DNA of 64,000 nt, taken from contig CM040443.1 of NCBI GenBank assembly GCA_022749755.1, forward strand, positions 9,459,744 to 9,523,743, given 5' to 3'. The notes beneath the pieces were generated by a model that searched no databases, was not told where the DNA came from, and worked only from the letters and a program-made list of their open reading frames with translations. The position numbers and the translations under genes are program-made. Source of the DNA: Azadirachta indica (taxonomy: Eukaryota > Streptophyta > Magnoliopsida > Sapindales > Meliaceae). Below are positions 1 through 14,800 of the stretch, piece by piece. Each line of letters starts with the position of its first letter. Position 1 is the stretch's first letter.

Positions 1-3000
1 GATTGGATGTGCAACTTCCTTGTTTGATGGTGCTCATTTTTTAGAACAAATAATAGAGGCCTTTTTTGCCACATTGATGATATGGAAAAGTTGGGTGGGA
101 AGGAGAAAGTCAAGGATTACTGAAGTTTTTGAAGGAAAGACTGGTTTTTACAGCTAGGAAAAGGTTAGAGAAAGGTGACCTATAAAGAAGTATCTTTCCT
201 TTAGTCTCTCCTTTTTCTTTTGTTTCTTAGGTGGGTACACAAGCTTTTTCTAGACCTAGATTCTGCCACAATCCCTTCACGTGATTCCCTTGGAGTTTTT
301 CTCCCTGTAGGAAAGTTGAATTCTCAGTGATTTTGATACATTTGACCGACTTCAATTCTCTCCCCAACTCAATCGCCTTAAACTTTTACCTAGTTTTAGG
401 CATCTCCTAGCTTGCTCCACATATCCGCTACAATGTAAAACGTATTGTTAGACTTGAACATGTTTTATCTTTGTCTTGCAGCCTGCAACTCTGCACTTCG
501 TAATTGGTGAGTGCTAGCAAGCTTGGCTAGCTATCCCATATGTACGTGAAGAAAATAGTATCCATTTGAGATCATTTTAATTAAGCTTATTAATTGCGTC
601 AGTAAATTAACATTTTAAGGCCTCGTTGTGGATAAATACCCCAATGTAAGATTGCTTAATTAGTTAACATGCATGAACTTGATCTACGCATGCATGCGTG
701 CAAGTAAATATAAGAATTAAGCTTAGATATCTTATATATTTTAGGAGGTCCAATGAAATACGATCAGAACCCATATTGGGAAATGGGTTTGGTTTCAATA
801 TTCTAATATGTGTGAATGGAAGAAAACAAACTACTTAATTTGCAGGATAAGACATTTCATCACTCCAAGAAACACTGAAATTAAGATCCTTGGGCATTAT
901 CGATACCTAATAACCAACCCTTTCTAACTAAACCAAGAAACTGAGTTGTGCTCTTGTGTTTCTGTTTTTCAAAAACCGAAAAAGCAATCTAACCCAACAT
1001 GTAATAATACCATCAAACATTCCAAAACAATATCAAATTAGACTCGATCTTTTGCCATTCTTGCTCACACACAAATCTTTGAAAATAATATTTGCAGGAA
1101 TTCTGGGGAGGAGATGAGAGATTTGCCTGCTTTTTTGAGTATGCATGCATTATTCTGTCTTCAGCATAGACAGATGAAAGACATAAATTGCATGTACACA
1201 TGTCTTTTAAAATTAATTCCTTTGGTTTTTTGTTAGATTAAACAGATTTTTAAATATAAAATGTGGATAACTGGGAAGCATGGGAAGAGCAGAGATTCCA
1301 CATCATTCATGGAAGAAAGGGATGGACCATTTCAACATCTGTTTTTCCTTGACCAGGACTCTTATTGTGCCATTCTTATTTTCTTATTTTTCCCCGTACC
1401 GCATCTCCATGTCCCTTCCACATAAAAATATTTTATTTTGATTAAAGAAGAATAAAGGGAAACAAATATAATATTATTGCTGGAGATGGACTTAAACCAC
1501 CAGCACCATCATCAAACAAAATCCAAAAATACATTTACTTGTAGCCGAAAACACACAGCTTTCGCTTACATCACCAAACAGACTCTTGTCCCCCACCTCT
1601 ATTATTTGACTATGGTTACAGGCATCATACATTCATACACACTAAAATTTTTTAAACAGCAATAACTGAACCTATTTATAACACCCAATGCCTCTGAACA
1701 CTTAAAAACAAATGGGGTTGCCTTCAAAAGAAAATTATGAAGATGGCAATGTCTGTCACAATCAAGGAATTGAAGGCGACAATCGCTGGTGGGTTAATTA
1801 TTTGGTGAATTATTAATTACAGATTGATTACAACTTAACAAGGCTAATTAGGGAGAGATTCTTAACTTAAGGTGGTCAAAGACAGAGTATAATGGTCTGT
1901 CAAAACTTTCTTGGTGTCAGGGAAGGTGAAATGAAAGCATTGAAAGCTTCTTTTAGTCATCATGGAACTTGCACAGTAGACAGACACAGAACTAATAAAA
2001 TCCTCTTTACCTGAAAATGATATCTATTAGAGAAGTACACTGTGCATTCAATTTTGCATCATTGTTTGTGTAATGTTTAAGATGTTGTAAATAGAGTAAA
2101 ACTCTGATGAATTCACCATGATTTTGCTCTCATACATAGTCGAAGAAAGAATAACTGAACCAGCGGCAAGTCATCCCCCAGGATTATATATATAGATATA
2201 CATTTTTACATATTGCATGTAACATCGTGTTCTAGTTACTTTAGTTGTATTATGGGGTCCTTGATTGCAGACCCATGATACATACTCCATTTGACAATGG
2301 AAAAGTTGGAATGCACGTAGCTAGCTGTGCATCACATTTGGCTAATATGCAACAATGTATCTGCACATATACGAAGCATAAACACGTGAATAAAGTTGAA
2401 TCTTGGTGTTGCAAAAACACCTAACCGTACGGGTTTAATTTTAGCACAAAAACTTTTATGTCTAACACGAACTATACGTTCTTAAGCTGCCAACAACTTT
2501 CCAGCGTAATGTCAACAACAATATTAGCTGGTTCGCACATTCATATACATGATTGATTAGCTTGTTGTGCAATAATATGAAATTTTGGTGGAGCTATGGA
2601 CACTTGTAACTTTGCGGCTAAGCCGGCTATGCCAAGTTAAAAGAATGAGAGATTTTCCACCTATATATACTAATTGAATATTTGCAGCCGGTAAAAATCA
2701 ATGACGGTGTAGTTTGTTTGTTCTTTATATGTTAATTTAATAAATGAAGATATATTTTACATTGTGGGTAATTAAGAAAGATATATTTTTCGTGTGTCAG
2801 ATTGGTATAAGAAAATATATACACGCCCTCAGAGGAAAAATGGAGCAATGATATATATATATATATATATATAGTCATGATGGTAGTGTAAGAATAATAA
2901 GGTTTGGTCTCTGCCGAAAACTGATACTAAAGAGAGAAGAAAAAAAAAGTACTGGAGATTTTGTTTTGGATGGAGGTTTGATAAAGAGACCGTTGGGAAC

Positions 3001-3165
3001 CGAGAAGGCAATGCAACCGACAAAAAAAAAATGAACTATTTGTGGCCCTCAGGAAATCATTTTGGTAAAATTTAAAGCGTGATTAAATATATGTACAGTA
3101 CTTTAGATAGAGAGGGAGAGAGAGAGAGTGAAAAATAAGTTTGAGATTTTCCTTCTAGGTGTGCT
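1..3165. other. Intergenic region left of the RSS3-like gene
   Basis: I see no supportable coding sequence. The short open frames here have no recognisable motifs. The stretch is AT-rich and holds an (AT)n microsatellite at about 2852-2873, CATGCATG-type palindromes near 668-705 and 1141-1150, and an AG-rich tract at about 3111-3129 just before the TATA box of the next gene. The right part is presumably the promoter of the gene starting at 3306. The left end may belong to a gene outside the window, but nothing here shows it. Confidence 0.5.
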
Positions 3166-3173
3166 TATATAAA
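3166..3173 (+). promoter_or_regulatory. TATA box of the RSS3-like gene
   Basis: TATATAAA lies 133 bp before the ATG at 3306. Transcription would start near 3200, giving a leader of about 100 nt. That leader is rich in GA repeats (about 3240-3262), as in many plant 5' leaders. The position is inferred from sequence only. Confidence 0.5.
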
Positions 3174-3305
3174 GGAAGATAGGATGCTGGGTTTAGCCTT
3201 CTTTAAAAGGGAGAAATAGAGGAGAGTATAGGAGAGTCTAAAAAAGAGAGAGAGAAAAGAAGAGTCTATCATCTATAATTGTGAGGAGTCTAATTAATTA
3301 GCTAG

Positions 3306-5035
3306 ATGGAAGAACATCTCAACCCATTAGCTGTTACTCATCTTCTTCAACACACACTGAGAAGCTTGTGCATTCATGAGAATTCTCAGTGGGTTTATGC
3401 TGTCTTTTGGAGGATCTTGCCTAGAAATTATCCACCACCCAAGTAAGGAGAATATATATATATAAATTAAACTTCGAAAGTTACATAATAGGGTTTTTGT
3501 TCCCTTTCAGGGGAATATATGATCTAAAATATAATTCATTTCATAGATTGATACAAGATTCTTCTCATTATTTTATTTGATTTGATTGATTAATTAATAT
3601 TATTTATTCAGTAATACATCGCCCTTTTTGTCTTTAATATAGATGGGATGGTCAAGGAGCTTATGATAGGTCAAGAGGAAACAGGAGGAACTGGTATGCT
3701 AGCTTTTTAAGTTTCTTGATAACATGAATAACTAACTGATGTCTTTTATATTGCATCTAAGAAATCTACGGTAAAATATTCTCATGGCAGGATATTGGTT
3801 TGGGAAGATGGTTTCTGCAACTTTGCAGCCTCAACTGCTGAGATCAATTCTGGGGATTGTCCAAGCTCCTCAGTTTATGGTAATTGTGATTTTCAACATT
3901 ATCAAGGGCTGCAACCAGAGCTTTTCTTCAAGATGTCCCATGAAATCTACAACTATGGAGAAGGGTGAGTGGAGGCTATATATAGCTTCTTCTGTTTTTC
4001 TGTTTTATGGAATTTCATTCAATTAACTATGCATAAGATTTTAAACCGAAACAAGCAACTTGATCTGCTTTCTATGGGCAGTTTGATAGGAAAAGTTGCT
4101 GCAGATCATAGCCATAAGTGGATATACAAAGAACCAAATGACCAAGAGATCAACTTCTTGTCAGCGTTGCATAACTCAGCAGATTCAGTAAGCATACATT
4201 ATATATATATATAGTTCTTTGAGATTTCATGTTACACTTTCTTGCAGGAAAATCTGTCTGTTTCTTACTAAAATGTATATTTTACAGCATCCCAGGACAT
4301 GGGAAGCCCAGTTCCAGTCTGGTATAAAGGTATTATATTTACATAAACACCCTAGAACTCTATAAAGATCATACAACAGATCTACTCATTTTTTTCACTT
4401 CAATTAATATCATTGCAGACCATAGCCTTGATTGCTGTTAGGGAAGGTGTTGTCCAATTAGGAGCAGTTCACAAGGTCTCCTCTATTTCTCTCTCTTCAC
4501 ACATACGAAAAGCTTGTTAACAATTTCAACTCATTCAAGGCAATTAATGAAGCAGGTAATTGAAGACCTGAGCTATGTTGTTCTGCTAAGAAAGAAGTTC
4601 AGCTATATAGAGAGCATTCCGGGAGTGCTCTTGCCACACCCATCATCTTCTGCCTATCCTTTTAAAGTAGATGGTTATGCAACACCAGAAACATGGCCAT
4701 ATCAAAACCCTCTTGCAACGCCAACTGAGTACTATGACCATTTCAGTCAACAAATGAAGATCACTCCTTCAATGAGCAGCCTCGAAGCTCTCCTCTCAAA
4801 GCTCCCGTCAGTGGTGCCAACTCAGAATTCCGGCGGCTACTGCGAGTCACAGCAACTATCTCTGTCACAGTATGTATCGACGCAAAGGCCAATGGAGTTC
4901 ATTCAAATGGAGAAAGTGGCAAAAGAAGAGACGGATGAGGAGTACAGGACCGAACATGATGTGGGTGAAAGTAGCAGTTCAATGTCTAGTTATCACCATC
5001 ATCAACATCACTTTCATCAACATCATCACATCTGA
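3306..5035 (+). CDS. RICE SALT SENSITIVE 3-like protein (bHLH-MYC_N domain)
   Basis: Seven exons join into a 348-aa protein: 3306-3442, 3643-3693, 3791-3964, 4082-4187, 4288-4329, 4419-4475, 4556-5035. All introns are GT-AG and the phases agree. The N-terminal two thirds is the MYC/MYB N-terminal (bHLH-MYC_N) fold, starting MEEHLNPLAVTHLLQ and continuing with WVYAVFWRILPRNYPPPKWD, RSRGNRRNWILVWEDGFCNF and the GLIGKVAA stretch. No basic helix-loop-helix follows, so the protein should act through partners and not by binding DNA itself. In rice, RSS3 joins JAZ repressors and non-R/B bHLH factors to adjust jasmonate responses and root growth in salt. Arabidopsis relatives such as At1g60060 carry the misleading label 'WNK-related kinase'; no kinase motif is visible here. 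The C-terminus is low complexity and ends in a His-rich tail. The start is the first ATG of the conserved N-terminus. Confidence 0.88.
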
Positions 5036-5899
5036 ATGTAACAAAGTACGATAACACAAAACCCGCAACGGGTTTTGAAGATTATATAATCTAGGAATCA
5101 AGTGAAGTGATTGGTATCTCATCCCATCTCTAACGTTGTTAGTTTTTGTCTTAGTTTTACGTGTGTGTATGTTCCAGTGGATGTGTTGTAATTGACCTGA
5201 ATCAGCTTTCTTAGCCATGGAAGCTTTTTGAAATTCCAAAGATTCCTAGTAACATATAACATATAATCATTATGTCTTCCAGTTCTTATACGTTTATTTT
5301 ACGTAAGATGTTATTTGGCTACTGTTGCTACAGAAAAATAAACCCACTCATGCAAGTCCAACAAGATTTACAAGTTTCTTGCATTAATAGAAAATTTAGA
5401 ACGTGAAATCGCTTTTAAATTTAATAGCATGAAATGAATTTCTTCATGCTATTTATGCAAGGCTCGTATCAATCACATGAATATAAAAATTTGATAGATC
5501 ACGTCAATGATGAGCTAATTTTTAAATTTGCAACTTCGTCTGATAATTGTCTTAAATTTCGTCAAAGGTTTTGATGATCTAAGACAAACTTCTGGTCGTA
5601 GAGATCAAGAATACTTATAAAACAGTTGAATAAACCATGCACAAAGAGCAAGTTCTTGCTCTCAGTTATGTTACATAAATGAAACTGCGCGTATTACAAA
5701 CCAAGATAGAAACCTTCTATTGATTTCCAAATTTAATGAAAGCAAAAATGTAAATCCTTATACTGTATGTGGAGGTGTGATCAAGAGACTAGGAAAAAGC
5801 AATACTAATTTCTAACAGCCTTTTTCCCCTCTTCTTGAGGTGTTTAAATGAAATTTTTTTGCATTCCAAATCACGTTTAATTTTTAACCGTTGAGCATC
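5036..5899. other. Spacer between convergent RSS3-like and ThrRS genes
   Basis: The two genes converge across 864 bp. The stretch must hold both 3' UTRs and polyadenylation signals, but I cannot place the cleavage sites. No coding sequence or repeat of note is visible. Confidence 0.6.
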
Positions 5900-8800
5900 C
5901 TATTGAAATGCCTCCGTTTTCTCCTTTAAGTGTTTTAATAGGTTCTCAATGCTCATGACTGAATGGTCTGCCTTATCTCTCACCCGGACACTCACCTGCC
6001 AACAACCAGAATCAGAAGTCAGATTGTAAGAAATTAAAATTCCTACCACATACAAGATACAAGATACAAAAATTCACTTTCAAGTTTTCCATTTAAGCAT
6101 GATGCATCAGTTGGAAACGAGCTCTCAGTTACATTAAAATTTTGGAAAATTATTTAAAATCCAGGCAGCAGTTGCCCAAAACATGCTGCGTATAAAGGGG
6201 CACTGAATTGGGACAAAAATACATGATTTCATAGTAGTGTGATTTCAAATCCATTCAAAGCAATCTTCTTAGACTATAATTTGGTATTAAGATAATGTGA
6301 TTTAAAATCCACAATAAAAAGTGGAATTGCTAATGATCCAGTATAAACGAGCAAGTGATTGGTAAATGTTAACTGCCCCATAAAAGTGGGTGTCGCCTAA
6401 AAACCTTAGTAGCACACACTACAAACATAACCTTAATATACTCAGAGAAAAGAAACCCATGAACAAATTCAGTTTATGAAATTAGGTAGAACCTGTCCAG
6501 TTTTTGCTTCCTCCTCACCAACAACCAATATAAAGTTGTACTGCGCCAACTGTGCTTCCCGTACCTGCAAAGAGCCCATCAGTGAACAAAACACGCTCTA
6601 CAATTTCATTATTGCTGCATGATAGCAGCATTATTAACGAAGGTGGCTTCTTGCAACCATAATCAATCACTATGCTGAAAAAGTAACTTGAAAAGAATAT
6701 TCCATCAAAAATGTGATATCATCCGTCTAGTCTAAACTGGCCTCAATCAAACAAATATTATGTTCCATGCACTAACTTAGTTGCCATAAAAAATTGATGT
6801 GCAAAAAATGAGGCAGGTTTCCATGATTGATGATATATTGCACACCATCCATGATGCTACAATTATGAGTCATGAACTACTTAACATGCAAATACACATC
6901 TGGGCTAAAATGCATCCAACCAACACTTCACAACACTAATATAACTTCCATAAAGTTCTGGCATTTAAAAAGCAATTAGACTGGCGGCATAACTTATTTT
7001 CATGAGCACCAGATCCTGTGGTAAAACTGAAGATTAAGGTCTTGTTAAGCTCAAGAAACCACTATTTAAGCTACTCTCAGCACTTCCAAAGGAAAAACCT
7101 CATGAATGAAAATTAAGCATCAAACTCATATTTCTGAAAGCCAAGGACACGTTCATATAAAACTAAGCATGCAATTTGATATCTAAGAATTAGAAAAAGA
7201 TGAAACTAAAAAGCACATGAAAGATCACCAAAAACATGGGCCCAGTTAAAATAATATCAAAATTTGATGTCGAAGATGTATGAGGTAAGCAACCTTTTTC
7301 TGGATCTTTCTGTCTGTTGTATCCACATCAACATGATAACCTGCTTGATAAATCTGATCCCGCACCTATAAAAGTACAAAAAGAAATGACATGATAAAAA
7401 ATCCAAACTATTATAGATGGTTGCAAAAGAAACAGAACCATGCTTGTTGAAAACATTAATTTATATCTTCGTCAACTTAATGATTATATCACAACGAAAA
7501 AGCCCTCGCGATGCATGACTTGAGTATAAATTTGGCAAGTTTCTGGGAACATTTCCTTGGTGATAATTAAATACTTTATAACACAATGGCGATGATTTAT
7601 AGTTGAAATTAATGGTGGCGAAAAAGATTGTCGGGTCACTTTACAAACACGCTGTAAACTGTCAGCTAGAAATAACCAAAATTTCTAACCAAAATCGTCG
7701 TGTAGAAAGAGTACATATAACGTAACATAGGAATCATTTAAGCCATTTCCAGTTTTTTTTAAATCAAGTGCAAGTAACACAGAATCCAGAAAAGGGATAC
7801 ATCCTACCCCTTCAATAAGAAGCCAATAACAAGCACCATCTCATACGCTTTCGACAACCCAGTTTAGACAACCCACATTGTGTAGACACATGACAGTATA
7901 GGAAACCGGACACTTGGTGGTAATAAACATCAAATGTTCAAGCAATCAGCATCCAAAAGAAAACAGCTACTCTACCTGTAAAGCATATGGCTGGGATTTC
8001 TCTGACACAGGACAAACAATTGCTTGGCGTGGACTAAGCCAAAAGGGCCACTTCCCCTTGTAATGCTCCAACAGTATAGCAAACATACGTTCAACAGACC
8101 CCAATACAGCTCTGTGTATGATAACAGGTCTCTCTTCCTTGGCTTCATCCTCCGCTGAGAACTTCAAGTTGAAACGAGAAGGAAGCTGAAAGTCAAGCTG
8201 TACCACATACATTGATCAACTAAGTGATAATTCTGCGAAACTACAAAAAAAATAGCATAAAAGCCCAAGCAAAATAACAATGAATATTGGAAACCTGTAA
8301 AGTTGCACACTGAAATTTCCTCTTAAATACATCAGATACACTGATATCTATCTTTGGTCCATAAAATGCCCCATCTCCTTCATTTATCTGCATAACATTC
8401 AAAACAAAAATAACAGAGAACCAATGTAAAAACAACAGAATTCTAATGCTCCACCAATCAAGCAAGATTGTCTTGCTCAGAACAACTGAAAAACCATAGA
8501 ATACTAATGTTACCATTGACACAAAGGAAAATAAACAATTAAGTAAGAGAACAATCTACATCATCAAAACTGATTCAAAACAAAATGGTAGCAACTCTTA
8601 GCTTGGCAATTTCATATTGCAGTTCGATAGGGCAATTCACAAATAACCACTATTTTGAAATAAAACCCCAGACAAACTTTGCATGTCAATTGACTGAATG
8701 TTTTAAAGAAAAAAGTTTAACCTGCCATGGCTTCCCAAACTCATTCAAAGCATCCGTAAGAGCAGCTTCCGCTTTCTCCCAAGTTGCCGGGTCCCCAAGG

Positions 8801-11800
8801 TACTTTTCTGGCCTCTACAATGCAGATATTTTTAGAAAAAGGGTAAATGAAGAGCATTCATTTCAACCCAAAAACAATAGATAAGGATACATGATCATAA
8901 AATGGAACTAACGCAACACACACAAACATGTGTAAGGAAATGTACAGCTGGTCCCACATTTCAGCAGAAACATGTGCAAGGAAATGATAGATAGATACAG
9001 CAATATCCCACATTTCAGCACACAAAAGGATGGCTTCTTAAAATAATTAGAAGAATGGCAGACAAATCCTCAGTGAAATCACGTGTATCCTCCGTGTCAA
9101 TGTACCCAACCAACCCACCCACAGACATGCATCAAAATGCAAATATGGATAGATACTACCAAGCTTTTCTTTTGAAAGAAAAAAGGAAAGATAAAATAAA
9201 AGAAGAAAAAAGTCATCAAGGGACATTACATGTGCAAACTGAACAAGAAGTTTCACAGGAAACATCAGAAATATTAAATAAATATAAAATAAGTGCAGAT
9301 AAGGAGCGAATATCATACAGTAGATAGCTTCAGCTCATATGTGAACCCGAATATAGTGTAGACATAATCAATGAACTCTAGGACACCCCTTACTTCATCT
9401 TTTATCTGAAAAAGCGAACCAAACTGTTATATGTCAAGACAATCAACCAAAAAAGAAACTCATATGAGATATCAATCAAATTCAACTCACCTGGGATTCC
9501 CTGCAGAAGATATGAGCATCATCCTGTGACAAAATGCAGATTTATCATTGTCAAAAAAAGGGTAAGTTTTACTAACAATACAATTAGTAGATGACTAAGA
9601 AACAAATCAGAGTTTAATTGTCCAGAAGAATTACTCAAAATTCCCAGCATAAATAAGACTATCGAGAATTTACAATACCTCAAGTCAAGAAAATTTATTT
9701 AGCTTGGCAAAAAGTAGCATACGATTTATGCAAAATAACATAATTACATAATGAAAAAACTAAATAAATTTTTCTGTTGAGTCCTAAATGATATAGAAAC
9801 TCAGGACCCCAAACATGAGAATATGAACCAATCCCAATATGATTTGGAATAAACTCTAGTGACAATAGACCACATCTAAAAATACCTGCTGAAATCTCCG
9901 GACACGAGTTAATCCAGTGAGCGCTCCACTGGCCTCATTCCTATGCAAGACCCCAAAATCAGCCAGTCGAAGAGGTAGTTCTGTTGAGCCATGCTAAACA
10001 ATCAGGAAAGAACAGTGCAAAAAAGAAGTTGCAAAATTGGATGATCTTATATAAAGAAGTTCCAATTAATATAGACTTTCATCTTAGTCTTCACATGCAA
10101 ATATTATGATGTGAATTTCACCACACTAATCTTTCTCACTCAAATCACTGTAATACTGAAAAGTCCCGTGCAAATATCCAGACTTCCCAATCTTAAACAT
10201 ATGCAACTTAAAGCAACCACCAACATCACAAAGTAATATCTCCATGCACACAAATGCAACCCAAAATTAACTAAATAATGGCCATAACTCTTATGCAGCT
10301 TTCTAGAAACTTGCATAAACCAATGCTATCACTTGGCATGCAGTAAACTGAAGGCATGAATTAATGGCACAGCATTATCCCTTAACATTTTACAATTATA
10401 TTTCATCAAGACAGGTATGTATATCTTTCTCTCATTATTATCAGCATTAACAGAGAGACGGGGAGAGGGTGGGGACAAGAAAAAGCTAATGAGAATTCGT
10501 TTCCAACTCCACAAGTAATTCAAGCAAAAGAACTGCAAAGGAATACATGCTATTTCAAGAGAAAAATGCTGATGTCAAGTGAACTTACCTCTATACGAGC
10601 GGACCTTATGATCAAACATCAAGCAGTGCCCTGGACAGTTCATTGGTTTCAATCCAAATTCTTGTTTTTCAATCTGTGACCAAAAAAAATCAATATTAGC
10701 ATATCAAAGAAGACATAGTACAGTGCATTAATAGATGGCAATTATTTGCTCTGTCAAGAGACTTGCAAGAATGTATTACATCAGAAACAAGCAAGTATAC
10801 TGCTAATATAGAAATATTGAATTTCTAACTTAATTAAAAAGTTGAAAATGCCACACTTGCATACAAGGAAACTAGCTATCCACCAGAAACTCCAGCTTTC
10901 TTACGAGATGAGGCCCGACCAACAGAGAAATTATGCATGCTAAAACTAAAATCCCTTATTGCACAAAAAGCTCAGACCCAAACTAAAACTAAAGAAGTCT
11001 CAAATCCACTCTTTTATTTTAGTCTGTAACTACAAAATTTCATAGAAGCTCCCATTTGTTCCCCCATAAATGTCTTTAAACTGCCCCCATAAAAATTTCT
11101 AATATGGATAACTTCAAACTATAAATAGTCCCCAAATTGCATTTAGTGTAGTCATATATCATTATCTTTCCCAAATTGGTCAAATCCGAAAGAATTTAAG
11201 TTACTAAAGTCTGGCATTAAATGTGACCCAACAATTGCATGGACAATACTTTATCCTCTATTCTTGAGGATAGATTAAATTGTGCAAAAGCTTACATCAA
11301 TTAAAAACATATTCTCCTTGTAATTTGCAGCATGGCCAGAAGTTTCCCAGAGTTTCATATTATACATATTTGGAGATATAACCTGCCAAAACTCAAGTTA
11401 GTTCTCATTTACATGAGAGTATATTTCATACTAAGACAGTACAATGATCAACAATTGATTATTGACCTCTTGATAACCTCTGTCCCAATATTGTTTCCTT
11501 ATAAACTCCATTAATTTGTTGTAAACTCGAGTACCAAGGGGAAGAAAGAACCAGCTTCCTGGACTGCAGTTCACAGAAGATGTAACAAATTGGGATCATG
11601 GAAATCTTGAACACATTAAGCAATGCCTAGTTATCAAGCTGTGTTGTACCTAAGAGGGTGATTAAAGAAAAGCTCTTGCTTTTTGCCCAACTCCCTATGG
11701 TCATATTTCTCTGCCTCTCTCATCATTTCGACATATTCCTGGACAAAGATCAATATCATTTAGAATATGATGTCGTTTCAAAATCAATGAACAAAAAGAT

Positions 11801-14800
11801 AATGCAGAAGACCATTTTTCTCGTCTTTGTACCACATATTACCATCCACACTAAATCCTCCAACAACTTTTGCACATAATTCTTTATGATTGCTTGAAAA
11901 TTATCTTTACACTTCTTTTAAGAAATAAATTGACATCTCATTTTTTGCAAATTTCTCACACAAAAACTATATCAAATAAAGAGCATCAACCATTTACACT
12001 ACAGGTACTTGCAAATGATAGTAAAGTAATTTCTTTGCCTTCTGTTCAGTCCTCTCCCAAGAATTGGCTCATAACTTTTTATGAATCTCTTACCCAACCA
12101 TCAAGCACACACAAACACACAATGGTGGGATGTGATAGTACATGAAAGACATTTTACTCCTATTTTACATAAAGAAACATTTTGTTCTTTCCAATGTAAG
12201 AACTCCAGCTAACAATCTCTGTTTTCCGAGAATTTTCACCATTCCATGAAGTTCTTACTGCGTTACATTTGTGTATCATTGCATTTGAATCAGTAATGAA
12301 TTAAAAAAAAAAAAAAAGTGCCAGCTCGTGCCACAGATATATCTTGAAACCCCACTAGAAGAATTCACTAAAACTTCTAATTCCACTGCTCCTAGGGCTA
12401 GAAAATCCATTAAATTTTAATAAAGAAGGTTTTATAATTCTCTTCAATCTATCTTCCTTCGAAATGGAAATGTCTAGAATGTCTATCCAGTTGATGTACC
12501 ATAGAGTTTCAAACAGAACAACAGCAAAATCCAAGCACACTCAGCAGTTGGCTGAAGCACCTGATGCATCTAAAATGGACATAGGCAGGACAATTTATCT
12601 GTAACGGGCCAAGAATAGAAAACTACCTTCAATCGTTTCTGATCAGGATATGATATTCCATAAACTCTCTGTAAACTCTCACGATCTTTGTTCCCCCTCC
12701 AATAAGCTGATGAAGCCTGACATTGTGAATCCATAAGCCAAACATATACTTGTAAAATACAAGCTTTAACCTGTCATATGAGGCATCACCTTCATACACG
12801 CAAATGCTTTCACAAATGACGTATTTGGTATATGAGGTCCACGACACAAATCAACCAAGGGACCACATCTGTATACCGTGATAGTTTTGTCAGCAGGCAG
12901 CTCATTGATGATTTCAACCTAAATATGAAAGGAAAAGGAAGCATAAGAAAAAAAAACATAAAATTAGAAAAATAGATAAATAAATAAATATAGGGGAATT
13001 AGATAGGAAATATTTGGTTTAGATGTATATAGTACTAAGAATATTAGCACCACCTTAAAATTATTGTCAGAAAACAGCTCAAGTGCCTGATCTCTTGTTA
13101 CTTCAATGCGCTCAAAAGGTTGCTTTTCCTGAAACATTGAACTATCAAAAAATGTACAGACATGAAGTAGAACAATTCTGAACCAGTGGAAGCGTAAAAG
13201 AAAAACCAAAACATTAAACATCAAACTTTTGCATTCTTAAAGAAAACACTTGTTGGTTTACTTAATACAGAAAAGGTTGTGTGTGCACAGCCTAATAGTA
13301 TTCAAAATAAGAAAACAACAATACCGCAACGGCTTTCAGTGCCCCTGATTCAATTGCTTTGAACTCATCTGGTTTTAAGCCCAATTCACCATAAAATGCA
13401 TCATAATAGAAACCCTGCAAAAGATTGCCACATCTTCTAAGAAGAGAACCTGATTTGCATATCATAACCAGTAACAAGAGACTCTTGTCAAATTAAACAA
13501 GCGAGAGTTGCATTGAAGTAATTAGCAATAACCCAACCAGGACCATGCAGTTTTCCATCAACAGACATTTCTATTATTCACAATGCATGTCCTTTAATAA
13601 CTCCATAGCATAACCACTTTGACTAACTAATTTACCTAATTATGGGCTGAGATTAGAAACAAGATTCATAGAACTTCATATTAAAGAATACTGCTCCTGG
13701 GTTTGGATACTGAACTGACATGATACAACACTTTAAGCTTCATGAAGATGAAAATAACTTATGAAAAATGCATAACCAGTTACGTAGTGAAGCAAGAGAA
13801 AACAAACAATAAAGGATACAGCATACTTGGATTCAATGGTGATTAGATCCTTTCCATAACATCTGAGAAATTTACTTGGTGATTAAAATACTAAACACAA
13901 AGATCAATCCAGGACAGTAGCAAAAATATTGGTCTTTAGTCCTAGTGATTAACCTATGAGCATTTCTAGTGAAACACACTGACCTTGCTAACTTCTTCCA
14001 TTTCTCCCCAAAACAACAAGCAGCAGATAAACAAACTCATATTGCTCTAGAAGAAAATTCAAAACTTGCAACAAAAATCTTGATAAACAACATACCTCTC
14101 CTCTTGTAGTACATGGCCCAATACATAACTTGCAACCATAGTGCATCTCAAGCGACTATACCAACACCAAAAATCAAACAAACCAACAACATCAAATTAC
14201 CATACAATTAACCCACCAATAAAAAATGATTTTATGTTATAATACCTGTCCAAGGATGTGGGCGCTAGAGTGCCAGAAAGTATCACGTCCTTCGTCGGTA
14301 TCAAATGTGAATAACTTGAGCTCGCAATCGCCCTCCAATGGTCTATTCATGTCCCACAAAACACCATTCACCATAGAAATCAAAGCATTGGCTGCCAAAC
14401 TCTTCGATATTTCTTTCGCAATATCCATGGGCGAGGTTTCCCACTTCTTGCCTTCTTTCACAGACCCATTAGGCAAGGTAATCCTTTCCAAAAAAAAAAA
14501 ATCCAGAAAAAATTATGAATATAAAACCAAAGCAACGCGCAAAATAAAGCAGAAAAACCAAGAAAAAACTAAATACTTGATGGGGTCGTGGGGAAGAGAC
14601 TGAATGCGCGCTTGTTGCTCTGACTGAATTGACTGGAAGAGACTGATGCGCTTGGGGATGACTGTGTTCAGATACCCTTCGTCTTTTGCGTGATTCGGCG
14701 ACGCCATAGCAGAGAAATGGCGGAGATAGGAGAAGGGTTTAGCGCGCTGAGAGTGAGAGAGTTGAGATGACAGGGGAGATGAAAAACGGCGGCTCTTCGA

